NCBI GenBank assembly: GCA_000697335.1
Contig: JNEM01008899.1
Span: 1 to 24,747, forward strand
Origin: Conidiobolus incongruus B7586
Taxonomy: Eukaryota > Entomophthoromycota > Entomophthoromycetes > Entomophthorales > Conidiobolaceae
Reading direction: 5' to 3'
DNA: 24,747 nucleotides
A model generated the notes under the pieces. That model saw only the letters and a program-made list of their open reading frames with translations, ran no database searches and had not been told where the DNA came from. Position 1 is the first letter of the stretch, and every line of letters begins with the position of its first letter. Below, piece after piece: positions 1-11,751 of the stretch. The position numbers and the translations under genes are program-made.

Positions 1-23
1 ATTATATTTTTTAACAATAGCTT

Positions 24-42
24 TTATTATTATTATTATTTA
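24..42. repeat. (TTA)n microsatellite
   Basis: Six perfect TTA units on the plus strand inside AT-rich desert. It is a simple repeat with no coding context. Confidence 0.85.
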
Positions 43-466
43 AGGTCTGATTATTTTTTAAATAAAATTTTAAGATATAATTATTAAATTTAAATGATTT
101 TAACTATTAAAATATATAATTTGGAAATATCTAAATAATTTATAAAATTAATTTTTATATGTATTAATTATATTTTCTAAATTATATAAAATTTTTATAA
201 TAATAGTCTTTAATATGAATTATATAATTTAAAATAAAAAACAAATAATTATGAGATTTATTAAATTTATTCAATGAAGTCAGTGAACTAAATATAAAAC
301 TGATTTGAATAAATGTTTTTTAGTTTTATTTGTCAATTTTTTATATTTAAAACTAAATTCAATCAAAATTTTTATCATAAGCAAAAAATAATAATTAACC
401 AAGTTTATAAGAAAAAAAAATCTTACTTCTGAAATTAAAATAATTGAAAATTAAAATATTTTTAAT

Positions 467-484
467 TTATTATTATTATTATTT
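467..484. repeat. (TTA)n microsatellite
   Basis: Six TTA units on the plus strand, with the same motif and orientation as the array at 24-42. It is a simple repeat. Confidence 0.8.
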
Positions 485-3400
485 GTAAACTTATTTAAGG
501 ATTTATATATATATAATTAATTTGAGTACAGGATTCAACTTCAAATAGAGTTTCAAACTTTTAAACTGATTCAATGTAACATGTTTAATTCTTCAAATAT
601 ATTTAAAAATAATACTTAGAAATAGAGCTTTCTATTAATAGAAAAGTTTATCTAAATTAATTAATAATCTTGATAATAATAAAGATATAATGATAATCGA
701 GATTATAATGTTGATAATATGTTGTTTCATCCGAATTTTAGAGGTGAAAATGAATTTATAAATTATGCTTAATATTATTTAACTTTTATATTAAATATAA
801 AAATTATATGTAGATTCAAAATTGCATCATTATCATTGGAAAAAAACTATAACAGTTTTAGTATAAGAGTAAAAAATTAATCCATTATTTTTCAATTTTT
901 TTATTTTTGAATTCGGATTTAATTTAAACTATATATTTGGTTTGATTAATAGAATAGTTTCATTGTTACTGATCAAATAGATAAATTTAAAATTATTCTC
1001 TATTCAAAATTATTTTAAACAATAATTAATTCAAATTTTTTAAAAAAAATTATTATTTTATTATAATTATTTTGATATTTTATAAATATGTTGTCATAAT
1101 AATTAGAAGATTGACATTTAATACTTATTTATTAAAATTTATAATTTTTAAACTATTGAAAAAAATTTAAAATTATCAAGTATGTGTAATTAAGTTTAGA
1201 TTAAACATAATAATTACACTCTATGTATATCTTTTTCCCTTTTATTCATTATTTGTTCTTTGAATATGAAATTTAGTTTTTTTTAATTATTGAAAATAAA
1301 AACTAATTTCAATTAATAACAAAATCTAAATTATATATGATACATTTTATGAATTGACTTCATTATTACCAAAGAAAAATTCATCAGGTATATTTTAAAA
1401 TATCATAATATAATACCGATATTATATTGGATTATTATTTAATAATAATCTCAAATTATCAACTTATAACTTTATGCATATTTACACGATAATTTAATTA
1501 ACTAATTAATTAATTTATTAATTAAATTGATTATTCTTTGTCAGTTTATGTTAATATTATTTAAATAATATAAATATTTCAACCATAATTATTCAAATAA
1601 TATTCAATAAAAATAATGATTTATTAGTTTTTTGTATCATTACTTAATGATTAAATAATCTATCAGAATCAACATAAAACTAATAAAGAATTATTTAGTA
1701 TTTGAATCCGGAAATATAAGTTTTCCAAAAAAAACAATCAAAATAATTATCACATTTAATTCCGTTATAGAAAGCACTAAAATATTAAAAAATTATTATC
1801 AAATAATTTTACAATTAATAATATTATTATTAAATTTAGTGATCAATTAAAGCACAACAAAATACAGTTTCATCATTGATATCCATTGAGAATTAATTCA
1901 AATAGAGTCAATCTTACACCAGAAAGGTTTCAATTTTAAATATATTTAATGTGTCAGTATAATAATGAGAGAATAAAACAAATCGGTTAATATAGCACTA
2001 TTAAATGAGTGCATTCAATTAGTTTGATTCAAGTATTATTTAGAAATGGTAATCATTTTGATCCTATAAATTTATTAAGGATGACTCTGAATACTATCAT
2101 CTAGTTCATATTTGTAATTATAATTATGAATCAAGAATTGTATAAATTATATATTTATTATAAAAGTTTATTTTTATGAAATGGAAAGGTACATAAAGTT
2201 ATATAAATAATTGAGCATATCATTATAAAAGTCTAATGTAAAATAGAATATTTGCATCTAATATTAGAGAATTATTTTTTTTGAACTGTATGAAATTTTA
2301 AAGTTTTCTTTTTTGTTATTTGATTTTTATATTTCAAACTTTTAAGTAAAAACAAAAATAATTTGATTTATTCCCTTATCTAATTTTATATAAATATCGT
2401 TTTTCATTGATTTCGCATTTTAAAATTACAATGGATTGCGTGAGTGAAAACTCTAACTGTATTAATAAATAGCAATACTGTTCACAGAACCACACATATA
2501 AATTATATTATATTATAAATTAAAGTGTGCTATGAGCCCAATGAAATGTACATATATACTATATTGCTAAACTTATCTCAAACTTGTTAAAATGTATTAT
2601 CTAATTAACTTTGGAATTAGGTTAATATTAAATTAAAAATGTTCTTAAATAGCTACAATATTTATTGAGTTTGAAAATCAAATATTAACAAATTCTGATG
2701 TAATTAAAATATCAGCAAAATCATCAACCAATTAATTTCTCATAATTACTTTCAAAAGGAATGAAATCCGTTAATTAATAGGAATTATCCGATTATTTTA
2801 AAGTGTAATAATTTTTGTTTGAAATTTTCATATTGCTTTTCAATACGAAATGAATGAATTATATTATGCATAATTTTACTTAGTTATGGAATAAATAAAA
2901 ATAATAATAAGTTTGGGATAAATATTATATTTTTATTAACTCCATATTATAAATTATATTTAAATTTGATTCATATTAAAATTTTTGATCATCAATTTAT
3001 TAGCTGTATATTTTTAAAATTTAAAGAGATGAAAGTTAAAAATCTCAATATACGTGAATTAAAACTCAATTATGATTGTATGGCAATTATCAGATATATC
3101 AGATGTCATAATGGTTGAAAATATTCTAGATTTAAAAAATTCGCTATTTCTTTTTTCAATCAACTCCTTTTTCTAGAGCTTGGTATTAATAATACAAAGA
3201 TATACCCCATGTAATTATTAAGTTGAAAATTTATTTCAAATAAATAAAAACTTTACTAGTTAAGATTATCATTTAATTTTTTTCTTTAAATTTCTTTATA
3301 ATCTGATGAAATGGATATAAAGTTGAAAATAAAAAGTTTATTTTTAAAATTAAAACCACTTTATTCACTTAGTCTCAATATCATCTTTATCATTTACTAA

Positions 3401-3959
3401 ATTAATCAAATTTTAAAATAATAATAATAAAATAATTTTTAATTTAGGTAATATTGGATAAATTTTAGATTTGTATTTTTTAATAAATAATAAGGAGTTA
3501 AGTTTAATTTTAATATATTTTATATTTAACAGGATTTAATCTTTTTTAATTTTAGATGATTTAATTAAAATAAAATTCTACTAATTTTTATGTAAATAAT
3601 TTTTTTAGAAAATCAAATATTATATTTTTTTGAATAAATAATATTAATTTCAAATAAAATTTGAATTTATTAAAATTTGATACAAATAACTATAAACAAA
3701 TATTTCAAAAATTCAAAATAAAATATTAATTTTATAACCGATTTTTTTGAATTCTTAATATTTTTCTTAAAATCAATTAAATTGGAACTTGAGTTTGAAA
3801 TCGCAAAGTAAATAATTATTTCATATTTTATATTAATATATTATTTCGTTAAAATTTTATTATATATCATTTGAGTATATTATAATTATAAAAATTAAAT
3901 AGATAATATATACTTAGATTTCTAACAATTTCATTATAAATTATAAATAAAATTAAACT

Positions 3960-4330
3960 TTCAATATAATGGGAAATACAACACTAAATCGAGAAGTCAC
4001 ATTGGAGAACTCCCATTTACTGAACTCTAATATAACATTGTCACGAACGAACTAAGAAACATTTCTCTTTTATCTTCATATTCAAAAGTATCCAATCTCT
4101 AAGTTTTTCTCGTAACCCTCACAAAAGTTTTGAGTGGTGACGAACGTCAGATAATTACTTTACACAAAGAACCCGTTTTAAGGTAAGCCAATTGCAACTC
4201 ATTTGGTGAACCCATCAATTTCCCATAACACTGTAGTAACCTGTCGTTTACCACTGGCGATTCCCCGTTTAAGTTCTAAAAGTCTATCTCTTCCCACAAT
4301 TATGGTCGTCAATTATCAGCAGTATATATT
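3960..4330. other. GC-richer island, relic of unknown origin
   Basis: This 370-base block is clearly richer in G and C (about 40% by eye) than the desert on both sides, and its edges are sharp. Every frame is broken, although one minus-strand frame between roughly 4200 and 4310 stays open for 37 codons with a normal amino acid mix. The heptamer ACGAACG occurs twice as a direct copy (4043-4049 and 4140-4146). I cannot assign a family. It could be the remains of a gene, an end of a transposable element, or a conserved noncoding element. It reads as an old, broken insertion. Confidence 0.4.
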
Positions 4331-4770
4331 ATTTTTTTAAAAAAAAAATACTAGAGTCAAATATCAAGCTATTATTCACATGTAATGGATTAATATCCAC
4401 TATGTACAATATTTTCAAATATATATTAATAAATAAATTATAAAAATTATTTTTCAATTTTTAAATTAAGAAATATTAAAATTATATATTTTAAATAATA
4501 GTATAATTATAAAAATAAAAAATTTTTTTATTTAAAATAATTAAAGTATAAATTTAATATATTAAAATAATTTTATAAATATAATATTATAACGAAATTT
4601 TACTAGTATGATTGAATTTATTTTCATTATGTATAATATTAAATATATATATATAAGAAGTTATTATTATCTAAAGATAGAAACATAATTAAGTATATTA
4701 TGGAAATTAGTAAATATAAATATAATAATTTCTAAAATATAAGAATATTGTTATTATATTATAAAGCTAG

Positions 4771-4789
4771 TATTATTATTATTATTATT
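4771..4789. repeat. (TAT)n microsatellite
   Basis: Six units of the ATT-type trinucleotide on the plus strand. It is a simple repeat in desert sequence. Confidence 0.8.
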
Positions 4790-7011
4790 TTTATTTATTT
4801 ATAATTTTATAATGACAAGAATATAATAAGAATAATAAGATTATAAAACAAATATAATGATTATCTTTATATTATTAGTTTTTAATATTATAAAAACATC
4901 CTTACCTATTAATATAAATAAGAGGCTTTTTTATATTAATATTTAATTAATTTAAATATTTATAATTATTATTTAAATATATGAAATATAATTATTATAA
5001 TAATTATATAAAAATAATAGGTAGTAGGTAGTAAAGTCAATATAGAGGAAGACTTAAATTAATGATAATATAATCAATATAATTTTAGTTAGTTTATTTA
5101 AGATTCAAATATATATTAGTTAATAAGATTATATTAAAGATAATTAGATAGTACTAATATATAATATTTTATTAATAAGGATAGTCTCAATCTTTGGAAA
5201 TAATAGTCATTAACGAATATCAGGGAAATAGTAAGAATTGAGAGGAAGGAGAAAAACTAAGTTTATAAATTATTTGGTTTAATTAAAGCTGGTGTTAAGA
5301 ATAGAATTTGTGTATAAAAAATTTAAATACTAGTCTTTTAATAAAATAATTTATAGTTAGAAAATATTCAAGGATTAAATATTTAACAATGCAAATAATC
5401 TCCATATATTTTTCAATATTAATTTGTATTATAATCAAATAATTTCTTAAATTATTTTTAATATATAAAGTTAAATTTAAAATTATTTTTTATATAAATC
5501 AAATTTATTAACATAATAAAATTAATTTTTTTATCTTATTTTTTTAAGGATTATAATCACCTTTTTTTGAAATATTTTCTTAAGATTTAATTTTAAAACC
5601 TTATAATTAATTTAATTCATAGGTATATTATTTAAAATATATTATTTTCTAAAATTAAATAAAATTTATAATGAAATTTTTTCAAGTTTATAGCAAAAAG
5701 GATCAATATATTTATATATTTATAAAACTTAGATTTAATTACTCAATTCAAAAAAAATTATTATTTATAAAAATATTTAAACTGTTTATTTTACTGTCTA
5801 AATTTCTTAAATAATTATAAACATTAAAATTATATAAATATAATTATAATATACATTTGATATTATACGTATTATAAAGATATATATGAGTAATTATAAT
5901 ATATATTTTAATTATGAATTTTCAAATCGATAAGTTCAACAAGTTTTAATTATTTAGTAAAAGTAAATATCTTATTTTTCATTAGGTATAATAAGTTATT
6001 TTGCTAATTCCAGACTAAATTAGAATTTATGTTCTAAATAATAGTAAATTTTTCTTACTAAATATATTCTGAAATATATTTGCAAATTTCAATTTAATTA
6101 TTTTAAATTTAAATTAATATTAACCAATTTACTCGCAAAAAATTGATCAAATTCTTTTGCACATTGACCTAGCTAAATGTTTTATAAATGTTATTCAGTG
6201 TATAGATTTAAATTCGAATTCAAACTTACCAAATGAATTGGTATATCTAATATCCTTGACCAAAATCCTTTAAAACATATTTTTTGACTCTACTAGCTAA
6301 TAATTATTATAAATTATTTATCCAATTTTTTGGTAATTTAGGTTCAATAAAATTATATTTATATTACAGCTTTTAATTAAAAGGATAACTAGTTTATTCG
6401 ATAGAACTTAAATTCATTTATTATCAATATCTATTATAAAGATATTTAAATATTTTGAACAAATATATTATATAATAATTATTGAAATTATTAGTTATAA
6501 TACAAAATATATTAATAGTCGATATTTTTAAAATGAATATTTTAATAATCTAAATATAATATATTAAATTAATGTATAGTATTTAAAAATTGCCATAAAA
6601 TATATCCAAAGATTTTGATTCATATATTTAGCCTTGCATACTGTATATTTTTAAAAAAAAACTATATTATACTTATATATTTAATAAGTTTTTAATATTT
6701 AAAGTTTTATATTATCAAATATTTAAATATTATATATTTTAATTGAATTTTTAAATTTAATATTATATTAATTATAAAAATAATTTATATATAAAATAAA
6801 TAAAAGTAATTTAAACCATTATTTTAATATAAACTCATAATTTTCAATAAATATTCATATTCATTATGCTAAATTATTTCAATTCTGAATTAGGGTACAC
6901 CATGATTAAATAATAATTTATTCAATTTTGTCAATAAATTATGGTAATATCTATATTTACTATCAGTTGTATTTTTCGTAATATTATTCAAAATATAAAT
7001 ATGGTAAATTG

Positions 7012-7032
7012 ATATATATATATATATATATA
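7012..7032. repeat. (AT)n microsatellite
   Basis: About ten alternating AT dinucleotides. It is a simple repeat in desert sequence. Confidence 0.85.
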
Positions 7033-8741
7033 TTAAACTTAAAAAATTTCATATTTGACAATTCATTTTAATATTTTATAAATATATCATATATTAAAAC
7101 TAGAAATTATATATGATTAAATTTAAATTTAATAATTAAATAATCCGACTGAAATATTATTATAAATATAGAATAATAACTAAAAAGAGAATTCACTCTT
7201 ATCCAAGATATAATTTATAATAGCATTAATGACATAAATTTTTTTTATCCCATTGAGTAAAATATAATAAGATAATTATAAATATTTTTGTAATTTTAAA
7301 ATGTGAAAATATTAAAGTTTTATAAAAAAGTAATATTAATATGTTATTATGTTAACGTATTAGGCTAATATAAATCACAATTAAATATACAGTATATCAG
7401 GATCATTATTATAATTTATTTGGTGATTCTTTAATATTAAATTACAATAAAGATATATTTTAATGCATGACTTAAAATTTATATTAAGATTTAAATTAAT
7501 TTATAAAAAATTAAATATCAAAATATATTAAATAATTTTTAATATTATCAGTATATTTTATTTAATATGAAATCTTTTACTCATCTCAATTTTAATATTC
7601 ATTAATAGAAGCTGTATAAAAAAATTAACAAATCATATTAAATATTTCAATATAATATATATTAAAAACATTTGATAGATGTTAAATATTAGTAATGAAT
7701 TGTCGTTTTGATCCATATAAGCAATTTATTAAACCAGTCTAAAATATAAAATGAACATCAATTAACAATCTGATACTGTAACCGATTAACGCGTATTGGA
7801 TACTATAACTGAGGATCAATAGTAGAATAAGCAATTTAGTACTCCTGTTTAATTAATTTAAGAATATCACGTTTTAAAGAATTTTATAAATTAATTTATT
7901 TAAGTATGTCAATAAAAATATATGAGTAAAATTAAATAAAAAATTAGTTTTTAGAATTATATAAAATTTTAAATTAACTATTATTTTTAAATTGATTAAA
8001 AATCAGAAATTAATATTTAATAAATTTTTTTTTCATATTTAAAAAAAATAAATTATTCAATTCAATTAAATAAATAAATTTGAAATAATTAATCTGGTTA
8101 AACCTAATGATTAAAGAAATATACTTTATTTAAATAATAATGCAGTAAGATATTGTTTATATTTTGTGGTTTTATATTTTGTTCATTATTATTTACAGTA
8201 ATTCAATGCCGATATTTAAATATTAAATAATTAAATTTTTCAATTACAAATACTTTTCATATATAATTTACTAAAATAAAATGTGTAAACACTATGGACT
8301 CCAAATTGAAATGTAATCAACTAATATATAATGAAAGTATATTGTAATATATCAATTCGAGTTATATTTTTGATAATTATTTTTTTTAAATATATTAACC
8401 AATAATCAAAAGGATTTAAAATTATAATTTGAATTCATTATTGGGTATTTGCATGATTTTGTTATTTGAAACTTTCAATTAATAAAATAATTTTAGAATA
8501 TTTGGTTTTGAATTTGTGTTTGATTTGTGAAGGATTCAAATTCAATTAAAATAATCAGTAATACAATGAGAGTTTTTTAGAAAACTTGATTGGAATTTTA
8601 GAGATTTGAAAATTATGTGGCTTCATGATTATGGCATAGAGTGTTAATTAGAAAATAACCTTAATTGGCCCTGAAATCATAGTCTTCAATTGCATAAAAT
8701 TTACTTTAGTGAATTTTAGCTTGGATGCATTATATAATTGT

Positions 8742-8751
8742 CCAATCCAAT
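8742..8751 (+). promoter_or_regulatory. Tandem CCAAT boxes
   Basis: Two CCAAT pentamers lie head to tail, ending 81 bases before the TATA box of the Myb/SANT-like gene. An inverted copy (ATTGG) lies near 8664. CCAAT boxes at this distance are the usual binding sites of the NF-Y/HAP complex in eukaryotic promoters. The block from about 8560 to 8830 is also less AT-rich than the desert, as expected for a kept promoter. Binding itself is inference. Confidence 0.55.
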
Positions 8752-8832
8752 CGCGCTTAAGCCAAATATAGCCACCGAATTATAGGTTTATAATATTATT
8801 GATCAGTATGCGAATTAGGCAATTTGGAGAGG

Positions 8833-8840
8833 TATAAAAG
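8833..8840 (+). promoter_or_regulatory. TATA box of the Myb/SANT-like gene
   Basis: A perfect TATAAAAG sits in a locally GC-richer setting (flanked by GAGG and GATGG), so it stands out from the random TA-rich background. It lies 252 bases before the start codon at 9092. No ATG occurs between the likely start of transcription downstream of this box and 9092, which supports that start codon. Confidence 0.65.
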
Positions 8841-8901
8841 GATGGTATTGGATGCACGTCCCTATCTATCTAAGAATTAATAACCAGGTTTTACACTACC
8901 A

Positions 8902-8930
8902 ATTTTCTATCCTTCTTAACTTTCTCTCTT
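8902..8930 (+). promoter_or_regulatory. Pyrimidine-rich leader or start region
   Basis: A CT-rich tract (blocks such as CTATCCTTCTTAAC and TTTCTCTCTT) lies 60-95 bases after the TATA box. Such tracts are common around transcription starts in fungal promoters. Transcription probably begins in or near it, leaving a leader of about 150-200 nt. The exact start cannot be read from sequence. Confidence 0.45.
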
Positions 8931-9091
8931 AGTTTGTGGTTCAAGAGCAGAAAGATAAGTTAAACTGTTGAAACCTGTATTTTAGCCGAGTTAAAGTTAC
9001 TTCTTCTATCACACGTTATTCTATTAAGTTATTCAAAATTGTACATACAATTCAGCAATCTTCTCATCCAATTAATTATAAAAAAAGAAAT

Positions 9092-10069
9092 ATGGATATA
9101 TTAAATCCAATGGATCCTAACGATATGAAATTTTTTCGTTCTGAATCTCCTTCAAAAATAATGAAGAGTATGAAATGGGATGAAGAGAGAACCAACTTCA
9201 TAATTGATCAATTAGCTGCCTGCTATGCGACCAATGAAATTGGTGGTGTCTCTAGTGTCCCCAGAGGTTCCTCTCTCAAGATTATCCAACAGCTGTTCAA
9301 AAACAGATTCCCTAATGACCCAACTCTGACCAGTGTCATGATTAAAAACAGAATGTTTCACCTATTCAAAAAGCTGACCGCCTACAAAAAAGTTCTCATG
9401 CTTCGCCAAAGTCACCCTAATGGCCTAATAGCCCCCAGCCAATGGATGCAGCTGATCAAAGAAGACCCAATATGCAAAGAGTTCCAGTCTGAAGACTTTC
9501 CTTACTACAACAGACTGATTATGATGTACCAAGGAAAGCTGATTAATGGCCAAACACCAGTTCTTCCTGGAGAGGTGCTAAATTACAACTACTCCCATTC
9601 TTCAAACCCTCTCAGTCAATCTCCGCAACTTCCTCCCAATCAATACACCGATCCCGCCCCTACCTCATCACCTACCTTCCCTCCCAACCATCACTCCGAT
9701 AAATACAACAGTCATCAATCTTGCCTACTCCCTATTCAAGAGACACTAAATAGGCTTAATGCTTCGATACAGACTCACAGCCAGCTAATGACAGAGCTAT
9801 CACATCAGCTACGAGATGCTGTTCAGCCTATGGGACGTGAAGACTATATCTACCAAGCTCTCGAACAGGTCCAGAAGCTTAACCTCAGCTCTGAGGAGTT
9901 GTGTCGTGCAATTAATGTGCTTACAGATCCCAATATTGCCAAAGCATACTGCATTCTATCTCATCACAACCGACTAAAATTCCTTGAAGGCAAAGGAGTG
10001 CTCAAAACGCATCAATCCAACGTATTACCACCCATTGATCATAAACGATCACCCAATAGGTACTTGTAA
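9092..10069 (+). CDS. Myb/SANT-like DNA-binding domain protein (PF12776 type)
   Basis: This 325-residue protein is a likely nuclear DNA-binding factor. Residues 27-143 fit the Myb/SANT-like fold: a Trp near the start (W29), the three-helix part at 30-107, then a tail with W118, P126, F136 and Y138-Y139 that matches the pattern 'W..., hP..., F..., pYy.L' of Myb_DNA-bind_3. Residues 162-210 are a disordered linker rich in Pro, Ser, Asn and Gln. Residues 211-246 look helical. Residues 248-300 match the short C-terminal block often paired with this domain in plant and fungal proteins ('ALE.VQ.L...L..A...L.D...A'). Related proteins occur as host factors and as the Myb-like partner in PIF/Harbinger DNA transposons. 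No transposase or terminal repeats are seen nearby, so I favour a host or domesticated gene. The ATG has A at -3 and G at +4. GC is near 42%, far above the flanks, and the frame is intact. Confidence 0.85.
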   Translation: MDILNPMDPNDMKFFRSESPSKIMKSMKWDEERTNFIIDQLAACYATNEIGGVSSVPRGSSLKIIQQLFKNRFPNDPTLTSVMIKNRMFHLFKKLTAYKKVLMLRQSHPNGLIAPSQWMQLIKEDPICKEFQSEDFPYYNRLIMMYQGKLINGQTPVLPGEVLNYNYSHSSNPLSQSPQLPPNQYTDPAPTSSPTFPPNHHSDKYNSHQSCLLPIQETLNRLNASIQTHSQLMTELSHQLRDAVQPMGREDYIYQALEQVQKLNLSSEELCRAINVLTDPNIAKAYCILSHHNRLKFLEGKGVLKTHQSNVLPPIDHKRSPNRYL

Positions 10070-10192
10070 ATTATTTTAAATTAATATTCTAATCATTGGC
10101 AACGATTGTGACCATTTAACAAATATTACGATAATAAAGATTAATCATACACAATATACTATTAACATCTATTCCTATATTTTCCTCATAAG
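10060..10192 (+). other. Possible alternative last intron
   Basis: A GT (GTACTT) at 10060, just before the stop codon, could pair with an AG at 10191-10192. The stretch has a branch-like TATTAAC near 10168-10174 and a pyrimidine-rich run before the AG. Splicing would replace the last three residues by a Ser and 14 more residues ending at a TAA at 10236-10238. The sequence after the AG is C-rich and unlike the desert. The donor is weak, so the unspliced form may be the normal one. Confidence 0.3.
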
Positions 10193-10260
10193 CTATCTCA
10201 ATCCACATCAACACCGGCATCACTCCACATCCACATAAAGAAAAGCTAGTATCACGATTC
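10193..10260 (+). other. C-rich downstream segment (3' UTR or last exon)
   Basis: This stretch is rich in C (CCACATC repeats) compared with everything further downstream. It may be the 3' untranslated region of the Myb/SANT-like gene or, if the intron at 10060-10192 is used, a last exon ending at 10238 and coding for a His-rich tail. No clear polyadenylation signal can be told apart from the AT-rich background. Confidence 0.3.
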
Positions 10261-10547
10261 AATTAAATGAAACCCAGTCCTTAAAATTTATTAACACTCT
10301 CAAAGAATGAAATAATTTAGAAGAATCATTAAACTTAATACTCTTTATTTTTCACTTTCAATTTGATAATTTTATTATGTAACCAAAACCGATAAATTCA
10401 GCTTCTTTCACATATGAGTATGCTTATCAATTATCATTTAATATGTTGATAAATTAAAATATTATTAATATTATTAAATTAAATATTTAACCAATTATAT
10501 TATTTTAAATTTATTTTTAATTTTAATAAATTAAAATATTTAATTGA

Positions 10548-10577
10548 TTATTATTATTATTATTATTATTATTATTT
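10548..10577. repeat. (TTA)n microsatellite
   Basis: Ten TTA/ATT units without interruption on the plus strand, about 0.5 kb after the Myb/SANT-like gene. It is a simple repeat. Confidence 0.9.
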
Positions 10578-11662
10578 TATTATTTAAGATAATTTTCATA
10601 TAAAAAAATAATTTCTATATACCACAATTTCTAAATTGTTACTTTTTATAAAATAATAATTTAAATTAATTTTAACTTATTAATTATAATACTTTTGAAA
10701 CAAAAAAAAATTATAAAAAAAATAAATAATATCATTAAAACTGTTATTATATGCATTTAGTAAGGGTTTTTAATTATAAAAAATGAGCAATTAAATCATC
10801 ATATTATTCTCATCACCACAATAAATAATTAATACTGGAATATTAAGGTAATAAAAATTAAAAACTGAAATAGCGAAGTAGTAATAGTGAATTAAATTTA
10901 AAAATTATAAATAATTTGGGTAAAAATAAAGGTCCAATCAATTTAACTAATTTGGAAAATTATTTCGCAATTAAATTAAATAATTATTTAGATTTTTATT
11001 AAGTAGTGAGGATGAAGAATTGAAATTATGAGCAAAAATATGATCAGTTTTAATCTAATTTCTATAAGTTAAATTCTTAATAAATTTGTTATATTATTAA
11101 TTATATAAGCTGGATAATCAACAAAGTGAAGATTTTTCCTTACCTTATTCAGTAATGTCCTTTCCCCTTTTTGAACTAATTTTTTTATTGATATTTGCTA
11201 GAACCCTGTAAAAATTAATACCCTTAAAATTTTATTTAATTGTTTCATAAAGATTACTCAATTTCAGTTAATTATTCATTATTAAATTCTTGAATCTAAT
11301 ATTTGATTAATTAAAAATTATATATATTATCAATGAATTTTTAATTAATAGATAATAAATAATTTAACCTCTCACAATATATATCTAATAATGTATTTAA
11401 TATATTACGATATCTAAAGACTGTTGCAGAAAAATATACTATAAAATTTAGTGAATGAAAATCAATAGATCAAATAATTTATTTATCATTTACAATTCAT
11501 TTTATAATTTGACTTTTTAGTCACACAAAGATTGCCGCATTAAAAAATTTAAATGGCTTTAAAGTGGTTTTTTTTCATGGAAAAAGTGGTTGTGAAATTT
11601 TGATTTATATTAAATGATACAAAATCCCAGTCAATTGATTGAGTCACTTAATTTGGAAAAAA

Positions 11663-11718
11663 ATTATTATTATTGCTATTATTATTATTATTATTATTAC
11701 TATTATTACTATTATTAC

Positions 11719-11749
<31 letters not shown>
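11663..11749. repeat. Long interrupted (ATT)n microsatellite
   Basis: About 29 trinucleotide units. The middle carries regularly spaced ACT variants (ATT-ATT-ACT repeated), and one GCT variant sits near the left end. The internal ATTATTACT higher-order unit occurs three times in a row, which points to expansion of a mutated unit. The tyrosine-rich open frame across it is a by-product. Confidence 0.9.

Positions 11750-11751
<2 letters not shown>

Larger units (their letters stand above)
1..3959. other. AT-rich desert, no supported gene
   Basis: About 4 kb of very AT-rich DNA in which stop codons are dense in all six frames and no reading frame exceeds what chance would give. Short ATT arrays lie at 24-42 and 467-484. 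A slightly richer patch near 1960-2145 holds a 27-codon open stretch on the plus strand with mixed residues (Asp-Asp-Ser-Glu, His, Cys), and another 13-codon ATG frame starts at 2431. Both are too short to support a gene. I see no RNA gene, terminal repeats or promoter here. Confidence 0.7.
4331..8559. other. AT-rich desert, no supported gene
   Basis: About 4.2 kb of extreme AT content with no reading frame worth reporting and no RNA gene. It holds an ATT array at 4771-4789 and a TA array at 7012-7032. A patch near 5200-5300 is slightly purine-rich (GAGAGGAAGGAG) with a 16-codon open stretch. Near 7740-7860 the base composition is a little more even, but neither patch gives a recognisable product. 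Confidence 0.7.

Noticed and set aside
3960-4330. End of an LTR-type retroelement
   Set aside because: A TGTCACG-like word is present, but I find no matching second end, no primer site and no recognisable coding part, so I leave the island unassigned.
9092-10069. Myb/SANT-like gene as part of a complete Harbinger element in the window
   Set aside because: No DDE transposase frame and no flanking inverted repeats with a short target duplication are visible on either side.
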